From: Solimonas fluminis
GTDB taxonomy: Bacteria; Pseudomonadota; Gammaproteobacteria; Nevskiales; Nevskiaceae
Direction: 5' to 3'
DNA: 64,000 nucleotides
NCBI RefSeq assembly: GCF_002930645.1
Contig: NZ_PSNW01000002.1
Location: forward strand, 1-64,000
Shown here: positions 16,597-25,821 of the stretch, piece by piece
Layout: each line of letters begins with the position of its first letter
How positions within the stretch are numbered: the first letter of the stretch is position 1
Program-made: the position numbers and the translations under genes
The notes under the pieces: generated by a model
Told to the model about the DNA's origin: nothing
The model's input: the letters and a program-made list of their open reading frames with translations, nothing else
The model's database searches: none

Positions 16597-18747
16597 ATGA
16601 AGCCGTCCCCGAAGACCCCGACCGCGACGCCGCCGGCCCCGTCCCCGCGGGAAGGGACCGACAGCGCCAGCCCCTGGGAACAGCGCTTCCGGGCGATCTT
16701 CAACTCCATGTTCCAGTTCATCTGCCTGCTGGAACCGGACGGCGGCGTGATCGAGATCAACGAGACGGCGCTGGATTTCGCCGGGGTGACGCCGGCCGAG
16801 GTGAACGGGCGGCCGTTCTGGCGGACCGCCTGGTGGCAGACCCACATGGGTGCGCGCCAGCAGCTGCGCCGGGCGATCCAGCGCGCCGCCGCGGGCGAGT
16901 TCGTGCGCTACGAGACCGAGCTCAGGGGCCTCAACGGCCGGCTGCTGGCGATCGACTTCTCGATCAAGCCGGTACGCGACCCGGCCGGGCACATCAGCCT
17001 GCTGATCGCGGAGGGGCGCGACATCAGCGGCCGGCGCGACGCCGAGATCGCGCTGCGCGAGAGCGAGACCCTGTTCCGCCACACCTTCGACAACGCGCCC
17101 ATCGGCATCGCCCTGGTGTCGCCGGAGGGACGCTGGCTGGCGGTGAACCGCGCACTGCCGCGCATCGTCGGCTACAGCGAACGCGAGCTGCTGGACATGA
17201 CCTTCCAGGACATCACGCATCCCGACGACCTGGACAGCGACCTGGCGCTGCTGGAGCAGGTGCTGGCGGGCAAGCGCGACGGCTACACGCTGGACAAGCG
17301 CTACATCCACAAGCAGGGCCATGTCGTCGACATCCAGCTCGACGTCTCGCTCAAGCGGGACCCGCAGGGCCGGCCGCAGTTCTTCATCTCGCAGATCCAG
17401 GACATCTCGGAACGCAAGCGCTACGAGGATTCGCTGACGCACGAGGCGCACCACGACGCGCTGACCGGCCTGCCCAACCGCCGCTACTTCGAGGACGTGC
17501 TCGACGAGCGCCTCTACAGCGGCGGCCTTGGCCGCCGGCGCCAGACCCTGCTGTACCTGGACCTGGACCGTTTCAAGCTGATCAACGACACCTGCAGCCA
17601 CCAGGCCGGCGACCGCGTGCTGCGCGAGCTCAGCCGCCTGCTCAGCGAGCGCCTGCGCAGCGGCAACCTGCTGGCGCGCCTGGGCGGCGACGAGTTCGCC
17701 GTGATCGCGGACTGCGCCGGGGTGGAGGAGGCGATGCGCCTGGCCACCAGCCTGATCCAGGTGGTGGGGGCCTACCGCCTGGTCTGGGAGGACCGGCAGT
17801 TCCAGCTTGGGCTGTCGATCGGCATCGCGGTGGCCGACGACACGACGCGCAGCAGCGCGGAGCTGCTCAAGCGCGCCGACACCGCCTGCTACATCGCCAA
17901 GCAGCGCGGCCGCAACCGCGCCCAGGTGTACCAGCAGAGCGACGAGGAAGTCCGGCAGGCGCACAACGACATGGACTGGGCCTCGCGCCTGGAGCAGGCG
18001 CTGGACGAGGACCGCATGCAGCTCCACGCGCAGAAGATCGTGGCGCTGGACGGCCGCCGCAGCCCGGGACTGGAAGTGCTGATCCGCCTGCGCGAACCCT
18101 GCGGCCAGTTGATCTACCCCGGCGCGTTCATCCCGGCGGCGATCCGCTTCGGCCTGGCGGGCAAGCTGGATCGCTGGATCGTGCAGCGCACGCTGTCCTT
18201 CCTGCAGCAGCGCGGGCGCACCACCGCGGAGGGCATGGGAGGCTACTCCTACCTGACGCTGAACCTCTCCGGCAGCAGCATCGCCGATCCCGACTTCAAG
18301 CCGCTGCTGCTGGATACGCTGCGCGAGACCCGCGCCGACCCCAGCCGCATCGGCTTCGAGATCACCGAGGCCACCGCCTTCGGCCGCCAGGCAGCGGCCA
18401 AGGAACTGCTGGAAGCGCTGCGCGAGCGCGGCCATCGCATCCTGCTGGACGATTTCGGCAGCGGCTTCACGTCCTTCGAATGCCTGAAGTCGCTGCAGGT
18501 GGACGGCATCAAGGTGGACCAGAGCTACACCCGCGACCTGGTGCACGATCCGGTCAACCAGACCATCGTGCAGTCGATCTGCAAGATCGGCCAGTGCCTC
18601 AACCTGGAGGTGATCGCCGAGGGCGTGGAGGACCAGCCGACCCTGGAGGCGCTGACCTCGCTGGGCGTGCGCAACGCCCAGGGGCACCTGTTCCACGTGG
18701 CCTCGCCGCTGCGGGAACTGCTGGACGAGACGCCGACGCTGTTCTGA
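16597..18747 (+). CDS. PAS-PAS-GGDEF-EAL cyclic di-GMP regulatory protein
   Basis: A 716-residue protein with no signal peptide or membrane segment, so a cytoplasmic sensor. Order: PAS 1 (about 28-145, [20 protein letters not shown]), PAS 2 (about 155-270, [20 protein letters not shown]), GGDEF (about 280-440) with intact signature [12 protein letters not shown] at 363-367, and EAL (about 455-705). The EAL motif reads E493-V-L in LEVLIRL, and the other catalytic blocks FEITEAT and [12 protein letters not shown] are present, so phosphodiesterase activity is plausible. No RxxD inhibitory site precedes GGDEF. Whether it makes or breaks cyclic di-GMP cannot be told from sequence. It is transcribed alone, divergent from ubiE, and followed by a REP pair. 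Confidence 0.9.
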   Translation: MKPSPKTPTATPPAPSPREGTDSASPWEQRFRAIFNSMFQFICLLEPDGGVIEINETALDFAGVTPAEVNGRPFWRTAWWQTHMGARQQLRRAIQRAAAGEFVRYETELRGLNGRLLAIDFSIKPVRDPAGHISLLIAEGRDISGRRDAEIALRESETLFRHTFDNAPIGIALVSPEGRWLAVNRALPRIVGYSERELLDMTFQDITHPDDLDSDLALLEQVLAGKRDGYTLDKRYIHKQGHVVDIQLDVSLKRDPQGRPQFFISQIQDISERKRYEDSLTHEAHHDALTGLPNRRYFEDVLDERLYSGGLGRRRQTLLYLDLDRFKLINDTCSHQAGDRVLRELSRLLSERLRSGNLLARLGGDEFAVIADCAGVEEAMRLATSLIQVVGAYRLVWEDRQFQLGLSIGIAVADDTTRSSAELLKRADTACYIAKQRGRNRAQVYQQSDEEVRQAHNDMDWASRLEQALDEDRMQLHAQKIVALDGRRSPGLEVLIRLREPCGQLIYPGAFIPAAIRFGLAGKLDRWIVQRTLSFLQQRGRTTAEGMGGYSYLTLNLSGSSIADPDFKPLLLDTLRETRADPSRIGFEITEATAFGRQAAAKELLEALRERGHRILLDDFGSGFTSFECLKSLQVDGIKVDQSYTRDLVHDPVNQTIVQSICKIGQCLNLEVIAEGVEDQPTLEALTSLGVRNAQGHLFHVASPLRELLDETPTLF

Positions 18748-18764
18748 AGGCGGCGCGCCGGTCC

Positions 18765-18840
18765 CGCAGGAGCGGCTGCCAGCCGCGAATGCCGTTGATC
18801 GCGATGCGCGGCGTTCGCGGCCAACGGCCGCTCCCGCGAG
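18765..18840. repeat. REP inverted pair
   Basis: GCAGGAGCGGCTGCCAGCCGCGA and the facing TCGCGGCCAACGGCCGCTCCCGC flank a 25-base centre (itself containing GATCGCGAT), between convergent genes. Same family as 30200-30265 and 38992-39060. Confidence 0.75.
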
Positions 18841-18858
18841 CCGGGCTATCCGCGGGAC

Positions 18859-19275
18859 TCAGCCGCCCGGCTTGGGCGGCGTGTAGGTCTTCACCAGGGC
18901 CGCCAGCTTGGTCACGTCGCGGTCGCGCGACATGCCGACCTCGGCCATGCGCTGCTCGTAGCGGGCCCAGTTCTTCTCCTGATCCCGGCCCAGTTCATGC
19001 AGCAGTTCCCAGGTGTAGAGCCCGGTGTCGTGGCCGTCGTCGAACACCAGGCGCACGGCGTAGTTGCCCACCGGCTCGACGCGGGCGATGTTCACCCCGC
19101 GCTTGCCGCCCACCAGCATGGGTTCGGACAGGCCATGGCCGCGCAGCTCCGCGCTGGGGGAGAACACGCGCAGGTACTCGCAGGGCAGGCTGTGGCGGCT
19201 GCCGTCGGCGAAGGCCACCTCCAGCTGCCGCGAGCCGCGGTGCAGCTTCAGCGCGGTGACGCGCGGCGCCGTCAC
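18859..19275 (-). CDS. DUF971 (gamma-butyrobetaine-hydroxylase-like N-terminal domain) protein
   Basis: A 138-residue protein built of one DUF971 domain, the small beta-rich unit also found at the N-terminus of gamma-butyrobetaine hydroxylase. Family pattern visible: [34 protein letters not shown], then [20 protein letters not shown] and [10 protein letters not shown]. The function of stand-alone proteins is not firmly known; links to iron-sulfur protein maturation have been proposed for relatives. Residues 85-138 are mostly helical and end in a proline-rich tail. ATG 19275 overlaps the hslU stop by four bases, so it is co-translated with hslVU, an arrangement common in gammaproteobacteria. 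Confidence 0.85.
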   Translation of the reverse strand: MTAPRVTALKLHRGSRQLEVAFADGSRHSLPCEYLRVFSPSAELRGHGLSEPMLVGGKRGVNIARVEPVGNYAVRLVFDDGHDTGLYTWELLHELGRDQEKNWARYEQRMAEVGMSRDRDVTKLAALVKTYTPPKPGG

Positions 19276-20630
19276 AGGATGTAGCGCGACAGGTCTTCGT
19301 CGGCGGCCAGCCGGCCGAGCTTGCCGTCGACGTAGGCGGCGTCGACCGTCAGCGTGCTGCCGGCACGGTCCGGCGCGTCGAAGGCGGTCTCCTCCATCAG
19401 GCGCTCCATCACGGTGTGCAGGCGGCGGGCGCCGATGTTCTCGGTGCTTTCGTTGACCTGGTAGGCGATCGCGGCGAGGCGCTCCAGCCCGTCGGCGGTG
19501 AAGTCCACCGTGACGCCCTCGGTCGCCATCAGCGCGCGGTACTGCTCGGTCAGCGAGTAGTTGGGCTCGGTGAGGATGCGCAGGAAATCGCCGGTCTTCA
19601 GCGCGTCCAGCTCCACGCGGATCGGCAGGCGGCCCTGCAGTTCCGGGATCAGGTCAGAGGGCTTGGACAGGTGGAAGGCGCCGGAAGCGATGAACAGGAT
19701 GTGGTCGGTGCGCACGCTGCCGTACTTGGTGCTGACGGTGCTGCCCTCGACCAGCGGCAGCAGGTCGCGCTGCACGCCCTCGCGGGAAACGTCGGCGCCG
19801 GCGTACTCGCCGCGCTTGGCCACCTTGTCGATCTCGTCGATGAAGACGATGCCGTTCTCCTCGACGTTGCGCAGGGCCTCGGCCTTGATCGCCTCCTCGT
19901 CCACCAGCTTGGCGGCTTCTTCCTCCACCAGCTGCTGCAGCGCCTCGCGGATCTTCATCTTCTTGGCGCGCTGCTTGCCCTGGCCCATGCCGGCGAACAG
20001 CGATTGCAGCTGCTGGGTCATCTCCTCCATGCCCGGAGGGCCCATCAGCTGCACGTTGGGCGGCAGGCTGCTGACCTTGATCTCGATCTCGGTATCGTCG
20101 AGCTTGCCCTCGCGCAGCTGCTTGCGGAACACCTGGCGCGCGGCGCCGTTCTCGCTCTGGCGCTGCGCGCTGGGCTCTCCGAAGTCCTTGGGCGGCGGCA
20201 GCAGCGCATCGAGCACGCGCTCCTCCGCGGCCAGTTCGGCCTTGTCGCGCAGGCGCTGGGTGGCCTGGTCGCGGGTCTGCTTGATCGCCGCATCCATCAG
20301 GTCGCGGATGATGCTGTCCACGTCCTTGCCGACGTAGCCCACCTCGGTGAACTTGGTGGCCTCGACCTTGATGAAGGGCGCGTTGGCGAGCTTGGCCAGG
20401 CGCCGGGCGATCTCGGTCTTGCCGACGCCGGTGGGGCCGATCATCAGGATGTTCTTGGGGTGGATCTCGCTGCGCATCTGCCCGTCGACCTGCTGGCGGC
20501 GCCAGCGGTTGCGCAGGGCGATGGCGACCGCTCGCTTGGCGGCGGCCTGGCCAACGATGTGGCGGTCGAGTTCGGCGACGATTTCACGCGGCGTCATGCT
20601 GACCGACGCGGCGGGGGGCTGTGCGTTCAT
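19272..20630 (-). CDS. hslU: ATP-dependent protease ATPase subunit HslU
   Basis: A 452-residue AAA+ unfoldase that feeds substrates to the HslV peptidase. Strong family blocks: [17 protein letters not shown], Walker A in [38 protein letters not shown], Walker B in [13 protein letters not shown], and the sensor region around [23 protein letters not shown]. The I-domain lies between (about 110-240) and contains a Gln/Met-rich stretch. The C-terminal LSRYIL tail that docks into HslV is intact. Translation could begin at 20630 or at a second ATG 11 codons later, right before TPREIV; the first is kept. Fifteen bases follow hslV. Confidence 0.96.
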   Translation of the reverse strand: MNAQPPAASVSMTPREIVAELDRHIVGQAAAKRAVAIALRNRWRRQQVDGQMRSEIHPKNILMIGPTGVGKTEIARRLAKLANAPFIKVEATKFTEVGYVGKDVDSIIRDLMDAAIKQTRDQATQRLRDKAELAAEERVLDALLPPPKDFGEPSAQRQSENGAARQVFRKQLREGKLDDTEIEIKVSSLPPNVQLMGPPGMEEMTQQLQSLFAGMGQGKQRAKKMKIREALQQLVEEEAAKLVDEEAIKAEALRNVEENGIVFIDEIDKVAKRGEYAGADVSREGVQRDLLPLVEGSTVSTKYGSVRTDHILFIASGAFHLSKPSDLIPELQGRLPIRVELDALKTGDFLRILTEPNYSLTEQYRALMATEGVTVDFTADGLERLAAIAYQVNESTENIGARRLHTVMERLMEETAFDAPDRAGSTLTVDAAYVDGKLGRLAADEDLSRYIL

Positions 20631-20645
20631 TTCTTCCTGCTCCGC

Positions 20646-21188
20646 TCAGATGTCCAGCGTCTCGAGCGTGAGATTGTGGTTGGTGTAGATGCAGATCTCG
20701 GCGGCGATGTGCAGCGCCTTCTCGACGATGTCGCGGGCGCCCAACTCGGTGTTCTCGACCAGGGCGCGGGCCGCGGCGCTGGCGAAGCTGCCGCCGCTGC
20801 CGATGGCGATGACACCGTGCGGCTCGGGCTCCATGACGTCGCCATTGCCGGAGATCATCAGCGAGGCCTCGCGGTCGGCCACGATCAGCAGCGCCTCGAG
20901 GCGGCGCAGGTAGCGGTCCGTGCGCCAGTCCTTGGCCATCTCCACGGCGGCGCGGGTGAGCTGGCCGCCATGCTTCTCGAGCTTGCCCTCGAAACGCTCG
21001 AACAGCGTGAAGGCGTCGGCGGTGCCGCCGGCGAAGCCGGCCATGACCTTGCCGTTGTACAGGCGCCGCACCTTGCGGGCATTGCCCTTGACGCGGGTGT
21101 TGCCCATCGACACCTGGCCGTCGCCGCCCAGGGCCACCTGGTTGCCGCGCCGTACACAGAGGATCGTGGTTCCGTCGAATTGCTGCAT
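20646..21188 (-). CDS. hslV: ATP-dependent protease peptidase subunit HslV
   Basis: A 180-residue proteasome-type threonine peptidase forming a double hexamer capped by HslU. The mature N-terminus should be TTILCVRRG, so the catalytic Thr is residue 7 here and the leading MQQFDG must be removed; E. coli HslV needs only Met removal. Later motifs [49 protein letters not shown] and [20 protein letters not shown] are standard. ATG 21188 is preferred over one four codons upstream because it keeps the propeptide short. First gene of hslV-hslU-DUF971. No clear sigma-32 promoter was recognised by eye. Confidence 0.95.
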   Translation of the reverse strand: MQQFDGTTILCVRRGNQVALGGDGQVSMGNTRVKGNARKVRRLYNGKVMAGFAGGTADAFTLFERFEGKLEKHGGQLTRAAVEMAKDWRTDRYLRRLEALLIVADREASLMISGNGDVMEPEPHGVIAIGSGGSFASAAARALVENTELGARDIVEKALHIAAEICIYTNHNLTLETLDI

Positions 21189-21262
21189 CGCTGACCCCAT
21201 CTTGATTTGACTGGATGGTGGGGACGCAAGCCGCGGTATTCAAGCTGCCGCATCCGGGCGGC

Positions 21263-21295
21263 ACAAAAGAAGAAGGCGCCTTGCGGCGCCTTCTT
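21263..21295 (-). terminator. Intrinsic terminator after the small lipoprotein gene
   Basis: On the minus strand AGAAGGCGCC, loop GCAA, GGCGCCTTCT then TTCTTTT. It lies between the lipoprotein gene (21329-21583) and hslV, both read leftward. A second copy of GCGCCTTGCGGCGC sits at 21306-21319. Confidence 0.75.
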
Positions 21296-21328
21296 CACAT
21301 CGCTGCGCCTTGCGGCGCGGAGCGAATC

Positions 21329-21583
21329 TTACTGCGCGGCCGGGGCCGGGGCAGCTTCGGCGGCCGGAGCGGCAGCGTCGGCAGCCGGGGCGGCGGCGTC
21401 AGCAGCCGGGGCTTCGGCAGCCGGAGCGGCGGCGGCGTCGGCAGCCTGCTGCTCGGCCGGGGCCGGGGCGGCCTCAGCGGCCGGGGCCGGGGCGGCTTCC
21501 GGAGCCGGAGCAGCTTCTTCCTTCTTGCAAGCGGCCAGGGCCAGGGCGGCGGCGAGGCCAGCGGCGATCAGAACGTTACGCAT
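21329..21583 (-). CDS. Small Ala/Pro-rich lipoprotein
   Basis: An 84-residue protein. The signal peptide ends in LALAACKKEE, a clear lipobox with the lipidated Cys about residue 18. The mature part is almost wholly Ala, Pro, Glu and Asp in imperfect repeats (AAPAPEAAPAPAAE, then APAADAAAPAADAA), so it should be extended and acidic. No domain is recognisable. The ATG at 21583 follows a good GGGAG ribosome site and gives the shortest sensible signal peptide. The AT-rich stretch 21600-21700 upstream likely holds its promoter. The repeats in the DNA (CGGCGTCGGCAGC type) make copy-number change by slippage likely. A role as a spacer or structural lipoprotein is a guess. Confidence 0.7.
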   Translation of the reverse strand: MRNVLIAAGLAAALALAACKKEEAAPAPEAAPAPAAEAAPAPAEQQAADAAAAPAAEAPAADAAAPAADAAAPAAEAAPAPAAQ

Positions 21584-21709
21584 TTGAACAACTCCCAAGG
21601 GTTTGAAAAATTAAGTTACCTAGCTAGTAATCAGGACAGACCGTAATCTGCCCCGATTAAGGGCGAAATCATACGCATTTTTTTGCATCGCACAAGACTG
21701 AGCCGCGGC

Positions 21710-22633
21710 TCAGGGAACTTTTTTGCTGCGCCTTGCCCGGGGGTGGGCCTGGTCGTAGACCTCGGTCAGCCGCTTGAAGTCCAGGTGGGTGTAGATCTGG
21801 GTGGTGCTGAGATTGGCATGCCCCAGCATTTCCTGGACCGCCCGCAGGTCGCCGGTCTCGGTCAGCAGGTGGGTGGCGAAGGAATGCCGCAGGCGGTGAG
21901 GGTGCAGGTGCGTGCCCAGCCCGGCCCGCTGCGCCCAGAGCTTGAGGCGCTGGCCGATGACGGCGCGCGACGCCCGCTGGCCGTTGCGCCCGACGAACAG
22001 CGCCGCCTCCCCCGGCGCGGCCGCCATCGGCCGCTGCGCCAGCCAGGCCTGCAGGGCCGCCCGGGCCTTGGAGCCGATCATGACGATGCGCTGGCGCCCG
22101 CCCTTGCCGTTGACCGTGATCTCGGCCTGGCCGCCGGCGACCTGGGCCAGGTCGAGATCGTGCAGTTCGGACAGGCGCATGCCGGTGGAATAGAACAGCT
22201 CGGCGATGGCCTGGTCGCGCTCGGCCCAGCTGCCGTCCACGCCCGCATCGAGGGCGGCGTTCAGGTCCTCCCGCGGGATCACCGCGGGCAGCTTGCGGCG
22301 CAGCTTGGGCCCGCGCACGGCGGTGGCGGGATTGGCCTGCAGCCTCCCCGCGTGGACCTGCCGCTTGAAGAAGCCGCGCAGGCTGGAGAGGTAGCGGTGC
22401 AGCGAGGCCGGCTCGATGCCGGCACGGTGGCGGGCGGCGACGAAGCCGCGCACCGTGTGCTGGTCCACCTGGGCCAGCTGGCCGATCCGCGCCTGCGCGC
22501 AGTAGGCGGCGAAGGCGTCCAGGTCCTTCCGGCTGGCGGCGAGGGTATGCGGCGAGTAGCGCTTCTCGTGCCGCAGGTAGGACAGGTACTCCGCGATCTC
22601 GGCGCCGAAGGGCGCGGGCGCGGGCGGCGTCAT
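21710..22633 (-). CDS. xerC: Tyrosine recombinase XerC
   Basis: A 307-residue site-specific recombinase that, with XerD, resolves chromosome dimers at dif. The N-terminal SAM-like core-binding domain (about 10-95, YLSYLRHEKRYSPHTLAAS) is followed by the catalytic domain. All catalytic residues are visible: R153 in STGMRLSEL, K177 in NGKGGRQR, H246 and R249 in HPHRLRHS, H272 in LGHANLSTT and nucleophile Y281 in QIYTHLD. The ATG at 22633 overlaps the DUF484 stop by one base (TGATG). Downstream of dapF and DUF484, the order conserved in E. coli (dapF-yigA-xerC), which supports XerC rather than XerD. Confidence 0.95.
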   Translation of the reverse strand: MTPPAPAPFGAEIAEYLSYLRHEKRYSPHTLAASRKDLDAFAAYCAQARIGQLAQVDQHTVRGFVAARHRAGIEPASLHRYLSSLRGFFKRQVHAGRLQANPATAVRGPKLRRKLPAVIPREDLNAALDAGVDGSWAERDQAIAELFYSTGMRLSELHDLDLAQVAGGQAEITVNGKGGRQRIVMIGSKARAALQAWLAQRPMAAAPGEAALFVGRNGQRASRAVIGQRLKLWAQRAGLGTHLHPHRLRHSFATHLLTETGDLRAVQEMLGHANLSTTQIYTHLDFKRLTEVYDQAHPRARRSKKVP

Positions 22634-23337
22634 CAGAGGCGCGCGCGCACCGCGGCGGCCACCAGCTCGGCGGTCATTTCCAGGAACAGCTTGCCCTGGC
22701 GCGGCTGGAAGCGCTCCGGGTCCACCGCGCCCAGGGCGATCATGCCCAGGTGCTTTTCCTTCTCCAGCGGGATGATCGCGGCCGAGGTGGGCAGCGTCTC
22801 GGCCTTGGGGAACAGCAGCTTCGCCTTGTCCTCGGCCAGCGGGCCGCATTCGATCAGGCGGGTGCGGAAGAAATTCTCGAAGGCCCGGGCGATCTTGCCC
22901 TCCGGCTCCACCGAGGCCAGGCCGTCGATGTCGTGGCGCTTGTATTGCGTGCTGGACAGGCCGATGAAGGTTTCCTCGATGCCGAAGTCCTCGCGCATGC
23001 ACTTGGCCAGGCCCACGGCCACCGCCGCCAGCGAGGGCGCGCGCATCAGCGTGCGGGCCAGCCGCTGCACGTTCTCGGCCCGCTTCTCGTTGTCGCGCGC
23101 CGCCGCCAGCAGGCGCTCGAGCTTGTCCTCCAGGCGCTGGTTCTTGGCGCGCAGCATGTCCACCTGGCGCTCGATCAGCGACACCGCCGAGCCGGCCTTG
23201 TGGCGCATCTCGATGGCCTCCAGCAGGTCCGGATGGCGGGTAAGGAAGTCCGGATGCGCCTTGAGGAAGGCGACGACCTCGCGCTCGTTGAGCTTGGGCG
23301 CTTCGGCTGCGTCTTTCTGTGCCTTCAGTTCGGCCAT
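22633..23337 (-). CDS. DUF484 family GAF-like protein (YigA-like)
   Basis: A 234-residue cytoplasmic protein. An N-terminal helical part ([22 protein letters not shown]) and a coiled coil ([21 protein letters not shown], about 60-95) precede a GAF-like domain (about 105-230, with [13 protein letters not shown] and [19 protein letters not shown]). This is the DUF484 layout, and the gene sits between dapF and xerC as in most gammaproteobacteria. The ligand and role are unknown; c-di-GMP links have been suggested for some members, which is not testable here. The start overlaps dapF by 13 bases and the stop overlaps xerC by one base. Confidence 0.88.
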   Translation of the reverse strand: MAELKAQKDAAEAPKLNEREVVAFLKAHPDFLTRHPDLLEAIEMRHKAGSAVSLIERQVDMLRAKNQRLEDKLERLLAAARDNEKRAENVQRLARTLMRAPSLAAVAVGLAKCMREDFGIEETFIGLSSTQYKRHDIDGLASVEPEGKIARAFENFFRTRLIECGPLAEDKAKLLFPKAETLPTSAAIIPLEKEKHLGMIALGAVDPERFQPRQGKLFLEMTAELVAAAVRARL

Positions 23338-24164
23338 TCCAATTCCCCCGTGAAAACCGTCTCGGCCGGCCCGGTCATGTAGACCGGCTGGCCCTCGCCC
23401 GCCCATTCGATGGTCAGCATACCGCCGCGCACTTCCACGTCCACCTTTTCGCCCAGGCGGTCCCACAGGCGGCCGGCCACCACCGCGGCACAGGCGCCAC
23501 TGCCGCAGGCCAGGGTTTCGCCGGCGCCGCGCTCATAGACGCGCAGGCGCACGTGGTCGCGGCCCTGGATCTGCAGGAAGCCGACGTTGACCTGCTCCGG
23601 GAAAGCGCGGTGCCGCTGCAGCCGCGGCCCCAGCTCGCCCACCGGGGCAGCGTCCACGTCCGGCACTTCCAGCACGGCATGCGGGTTGCCCATGCTGACG
23701 GCGCCGAACTCCAGGGGCTGGCCGTCCAGCTCCAGCCGGTACAGCGGCGCCTGCGCGGCCGCCCCGGTGAAGGGCACCTGCGCCGGCGCCAGGCGCGGCA
23801 CCCCCATGTTCACGCGCACACGGCCGTCGGGCAGCTGGCGCAGCTCCAGGGTGCTGGTGCTGGTGCGGACGCGGATGCTGTCCTTGTCCGACAGGCCGCG
23901 CTCGCGCACGAAGCGCGCCAGGGCGCGGGAGCCGTTGCCGCACTGGCCCACTTCCGAGCCGTCGGCGTTGAAGATGCGGTAGTTGAAGTCGATGTCCGGC
24001 GCGGTGGGCGCCTCGATCACCAGCACCTGGTCGCAGCCGACGCCGAAGCGGCGGTCGGTCAGCTTGTGCAGCAGGGCCGGGGTCGGCCGGAACGGCGCGC
24101 GCGTGGCGTCGATGACCACGAAGTCATTGCCGGCGCCGTGCATCTTGGTGAACGAAAGCTTCAT
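23325..24164 (-). CDS. dapF: Diaminopimelate epimerase
   Basis: A 279-residue enzyme that converts LL- to meso-diaminopimelate for lysine and peptidoglycan synthesis. It is a two-domain cofactor-free racemase. Each catalytic Cys is visible: one in [15 protein letters not shown] and the other in [15 protein letters not shown]. The opening [15 protein letters not shown] and the mid-protein [11 protein letters not shown] are family signatures. Length is normal. First gene of the dapF-DUF484-xerC operon; its upstream region faces the VOC gene. No irregularities. Confidence 0.96.
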   Translation of the reverse strand: MKLSFTKMHGAGNDFVVIDATRAPFRPTPALLHKLTDRRFGVGCDQVLVIEAPTAPDIDFNYRIFNADGSEVGQCGNGSRALARFVRERGLSDKDSIRVRTSTSTLELRQLPDGRVRVNMGVPRLAPAQVPFTGAAAQAPLYRLELDGQPLEFGAVSMGNPHAVLEVPDVDAAPVGELGPRLQRHRAFPEQVNVGFLQIQGRDHVRLRVYERGAGETLACGSGACAAVVAGRLWDRLGEKVDVEVRGGMLTIEWAGEGQPVYMTGPAETVFTGELEWPN

Positions 24165-24236
24165 CCGCGCATTCTACTGTCCCGCGCCGGGCCGGGAGCG
24201 TATGCTCTTGAACACAAGGGGAATATTGGCGGGACC

Positions 24237-24287
24237 ATGAGCAAGGAACGAGCCGCGCAGGGCGCCCGGGGGCGTCCCGCCGCATGA
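24237..24287 (+). CDS. Possible 16-codon leader ORF coupled to the VOC gene
   Basis: ATG at 24237 opens a 16-codon frame (MSKERAAQGARGRPAA) whose stop TGA overlaps the start of the VOC gene as ATGA. An AAGGGGAA stretch lies about 13 bases upstream. The VOC start itself has only a GC-rich GGGGGCG in front of it, so translation re-initiation from the leader would make sense. Nothing shows that the peptide itself has a role, and chance remains possible. Confidence 0.3.
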   Translation: MSKERAAQGARGRPAA

Positions 24288-24676
24288 GGCACCTCTACCC
24301 CATCGTCACCACGCCCGACCTGGCGCGCTGCCGGGCCTTCTACGTCGAGGCCCTGGGGGCCCGGGTGCTGTTCGAGCAGGACTGGTACCTGCACCTGTCG
24401 GTGGACGGCTGGGAGATCGGCTTCCTGCACCCCAGCCATCCGCGCCGGCTGCCGGTCTTCGCGCATACGGCGCTGACCCGCGGACTTTGCCTCGCGCTGG
24501 AAGTGGAAGACGTGCGCGCGGCGCATGCGCTGATGCTGGCCCGGGGCTTCGAGCTGCTGGGACAGCTCGGCGAGCACCCGGGCGGAGAACTTTCGTTCTC
24601 GGTGATGGACCCGGCCGGCACGGTGCTCAATGTCGTGGAGCGGCGAGCCGAGGGCGGAGCGGAGTTCTTCGGCTGA
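24284..24676 (+). CDS. VOC (glyoxalase/bleomycin resistance/dioxygenase) superfamily protein
   Basis: A 130-residue single-domain protein with two beta-alpha-beta-beta-beta modules, typical of the vicinal oxygen chelate fold. It starts MRHLYPIVTTPDLARCRAFY, the usual first strand and helix, has GWEIGFLHP at the end of module 1, and LEVEDVRAAHALMLARGFEL then SFSVMDPAGTVLNVVE in module 2. Members bind metal and act on many substrates, so no specific reaction can be assigned. A lyase, an isomerase or an antibiotic-binding protein would look the same at this level. The start is the ATG that overlaps the small leader frame. It is not clearly in an operon with other genes and converges on the dehalogenase. 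Confidence 0.75.
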   Translation: MRHLYPIVTTPDLARCRAFYVEALGARVLFEQDWYLHLSVDGWEIGFLHPSHPRRLPVFAHTALTRGLCLALEVEDVRAAHALMLARGFELLGQLGEHPGGELSFSVMDPAGTVLNVVERRAEGGAEFFG

Positions 24677-24732
24677 CCGGACCCCAGCCGTTCGCTGGAC
24701 CTGCCGAGGCATCGACGGCCCCTGCGGCCGCG

Positions 24733-24850
24733 ATGACGCCACCCGTGGCGAGACTCCCGCTCGCCCATTTCACCCCGGCCGCGTCCGGCTCAGCGCGAAG
24801 CGACTTCCAGTCGCGGCCGGGGCCAAACGCCCCATGGCCGGACATTCATC
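24733..24850. repeat. Dispersed repeat, family D copy with both ends
   Basis: GATGACGCCACCCGTGGCGA followed by a facing CTCGCCCAT arm begins the unit, and CCGGACATTCATC (24838-24850) ends it, matching 5948-6022 at both ends but with a longer middle. Its last bases overlap the stop of the dehalogenase gene. Confidence 0.55.
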
Positions 24851-25742
24851 TGATCCGCCTCATCCAGGCCAGTATCTTCGCCGCCAGTTCTTCACCCGCA
24901 TCTTCCTGGATGAAGTGCCCCACCCCTTCCAGCATCTCGTGCGGCTGGCCCTGGGCGCCCGGCACCTGCTTCTGCAGGACCTTGAAGGCGCCACGGGTGA
25001 TCTTGTCGCGGTCGCCGAAGATCGTCAGGAAGGGCTTCTGCCACCGCCCCAGGGCTTCCCAGGCGCGGCGGTTGGCCGGCGTGGCCGGATCCTGGGGCGT
25101 GGTGGGCACCAGCGCCGGGAAGCGGCGCGCGGCGGTCTTGGAGGCCTCCGTGGCGAACGGCGCGTCGTAGGCCGCCAGCACCTCGGGGGAGGGCTTGCGG
25201 CTGCAGCCGGAGCGGATCACGCCGGAGACGGGAAACCACGGCGAGTGCAGCGCGAACGCCCGCCACAGCCTGAAGGCCGCCGGGGCCTTGCGGTCGCCGG
25301 TGGGCATGAAGCCGTTGGCCACGACGATGCGCGCGAAGCGCTCCGGCTGCTCCATGGCGATGCGCAGGCCCAGCAGCGCCCCCCAGTCCTGGCAGACCAG
25401 GGTGATGTCGCGCAGGTCCATCTTCAGGATCCACTGCGTCAGCCAGTCCACGTGGGCCTGGTAGCTGAACAGCTCCGGCTCCAGCGGCTTGTCGGACTTG
25501 CCGAAGCCCACCAGGTCCGGCGCCAGGGCCCGGTAGCCGGCCTGGGCGAACAGCGGGATCATCTTGCGATAGAGGTAGGACCAGCTCGGCTCGCCGTGCA
25601 GCATCAGCACCGGCGGCGCCGCGGCGCTGCCCTCGTCGACGTAGTGCAGCCGCAGGCCGTCGTCGAGCAGCAGGTAGTTCGGCTTGAAGGGGTAGCCCGG
25701 CAGGTCGGCGAAACGCGCCTCGGGCGTGCGGAACACTTTCAT
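24846..25742 (-). CDS. Haloalkane dehalogenase (alpha/beta hydrolase, HLD-I type)
   Basis: A 298-residue cytoplasmic hydrolase predicted to convert haloalkanes to alcohols. The nucleophile elbow is LVCQDWGALLG, with Asp119 as nucleophile instead of Ser and Trp120 as halide-binding residue, the DhlA pattern. HGEPSWSYLYRKMIP holds the oxyanion site Glu51-Pro-Ser-Trp. FGDRDKITRG supplies the late catalytic acid (D246) and GVGHFIQED the His (H276). A second halide Trp could be W160 in the cap. This Asp-His-Asp arrangement with the acid after strand 7 fits subfamily HLD-I. Natural substrates are unknown; relatives also occur where no halogenated pollutant is used. It is monocistronic, convergent with the VOC gene and divergent from the actin-like gene. 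Confidence 0.88.
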   Translation of the reverse strand: MKVFRTPEARFADLPGYPFKPNYLLLDDGLRLHYVDEGSAAAPPVLMLHGEPSWSYLYRKMIPLFAQAGYRALAPDLVGFGKSDKPLEPELFSYQAHVDWLTQWILKMDLRDITLVCQDWGALLGLRIAMEQPERFARIVVANGFMPTGDRKAPAAFRLWRAFALHSPWFPVSGVIRSGCSRKPSPEVLAAYDAPFATEASKTAARRFPALVPTTPQDPATPANRRAWEALGRWQKPFLTIFGDRDKITRGAFKVLQKQVPGAQGQPHEMLEGVGHFIQEDAGEELAAKILAWMRRIR

Positions 25743-25821
25743 GGCGCCGGAGCATACGGTTTTTGACCACCCCGGACCACCGTGTTAGAAATCTTTGATT
25801 CGACGAGAGGGAGTTCATCCA

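Noticed and set aside
8550-18700. parS-like TGTTCCACGT matches at about 8555, 15157 and 18688
   Set aside because: All are in coding sequence and match only half of the palindrome TGTTTCACGTGAAACA.
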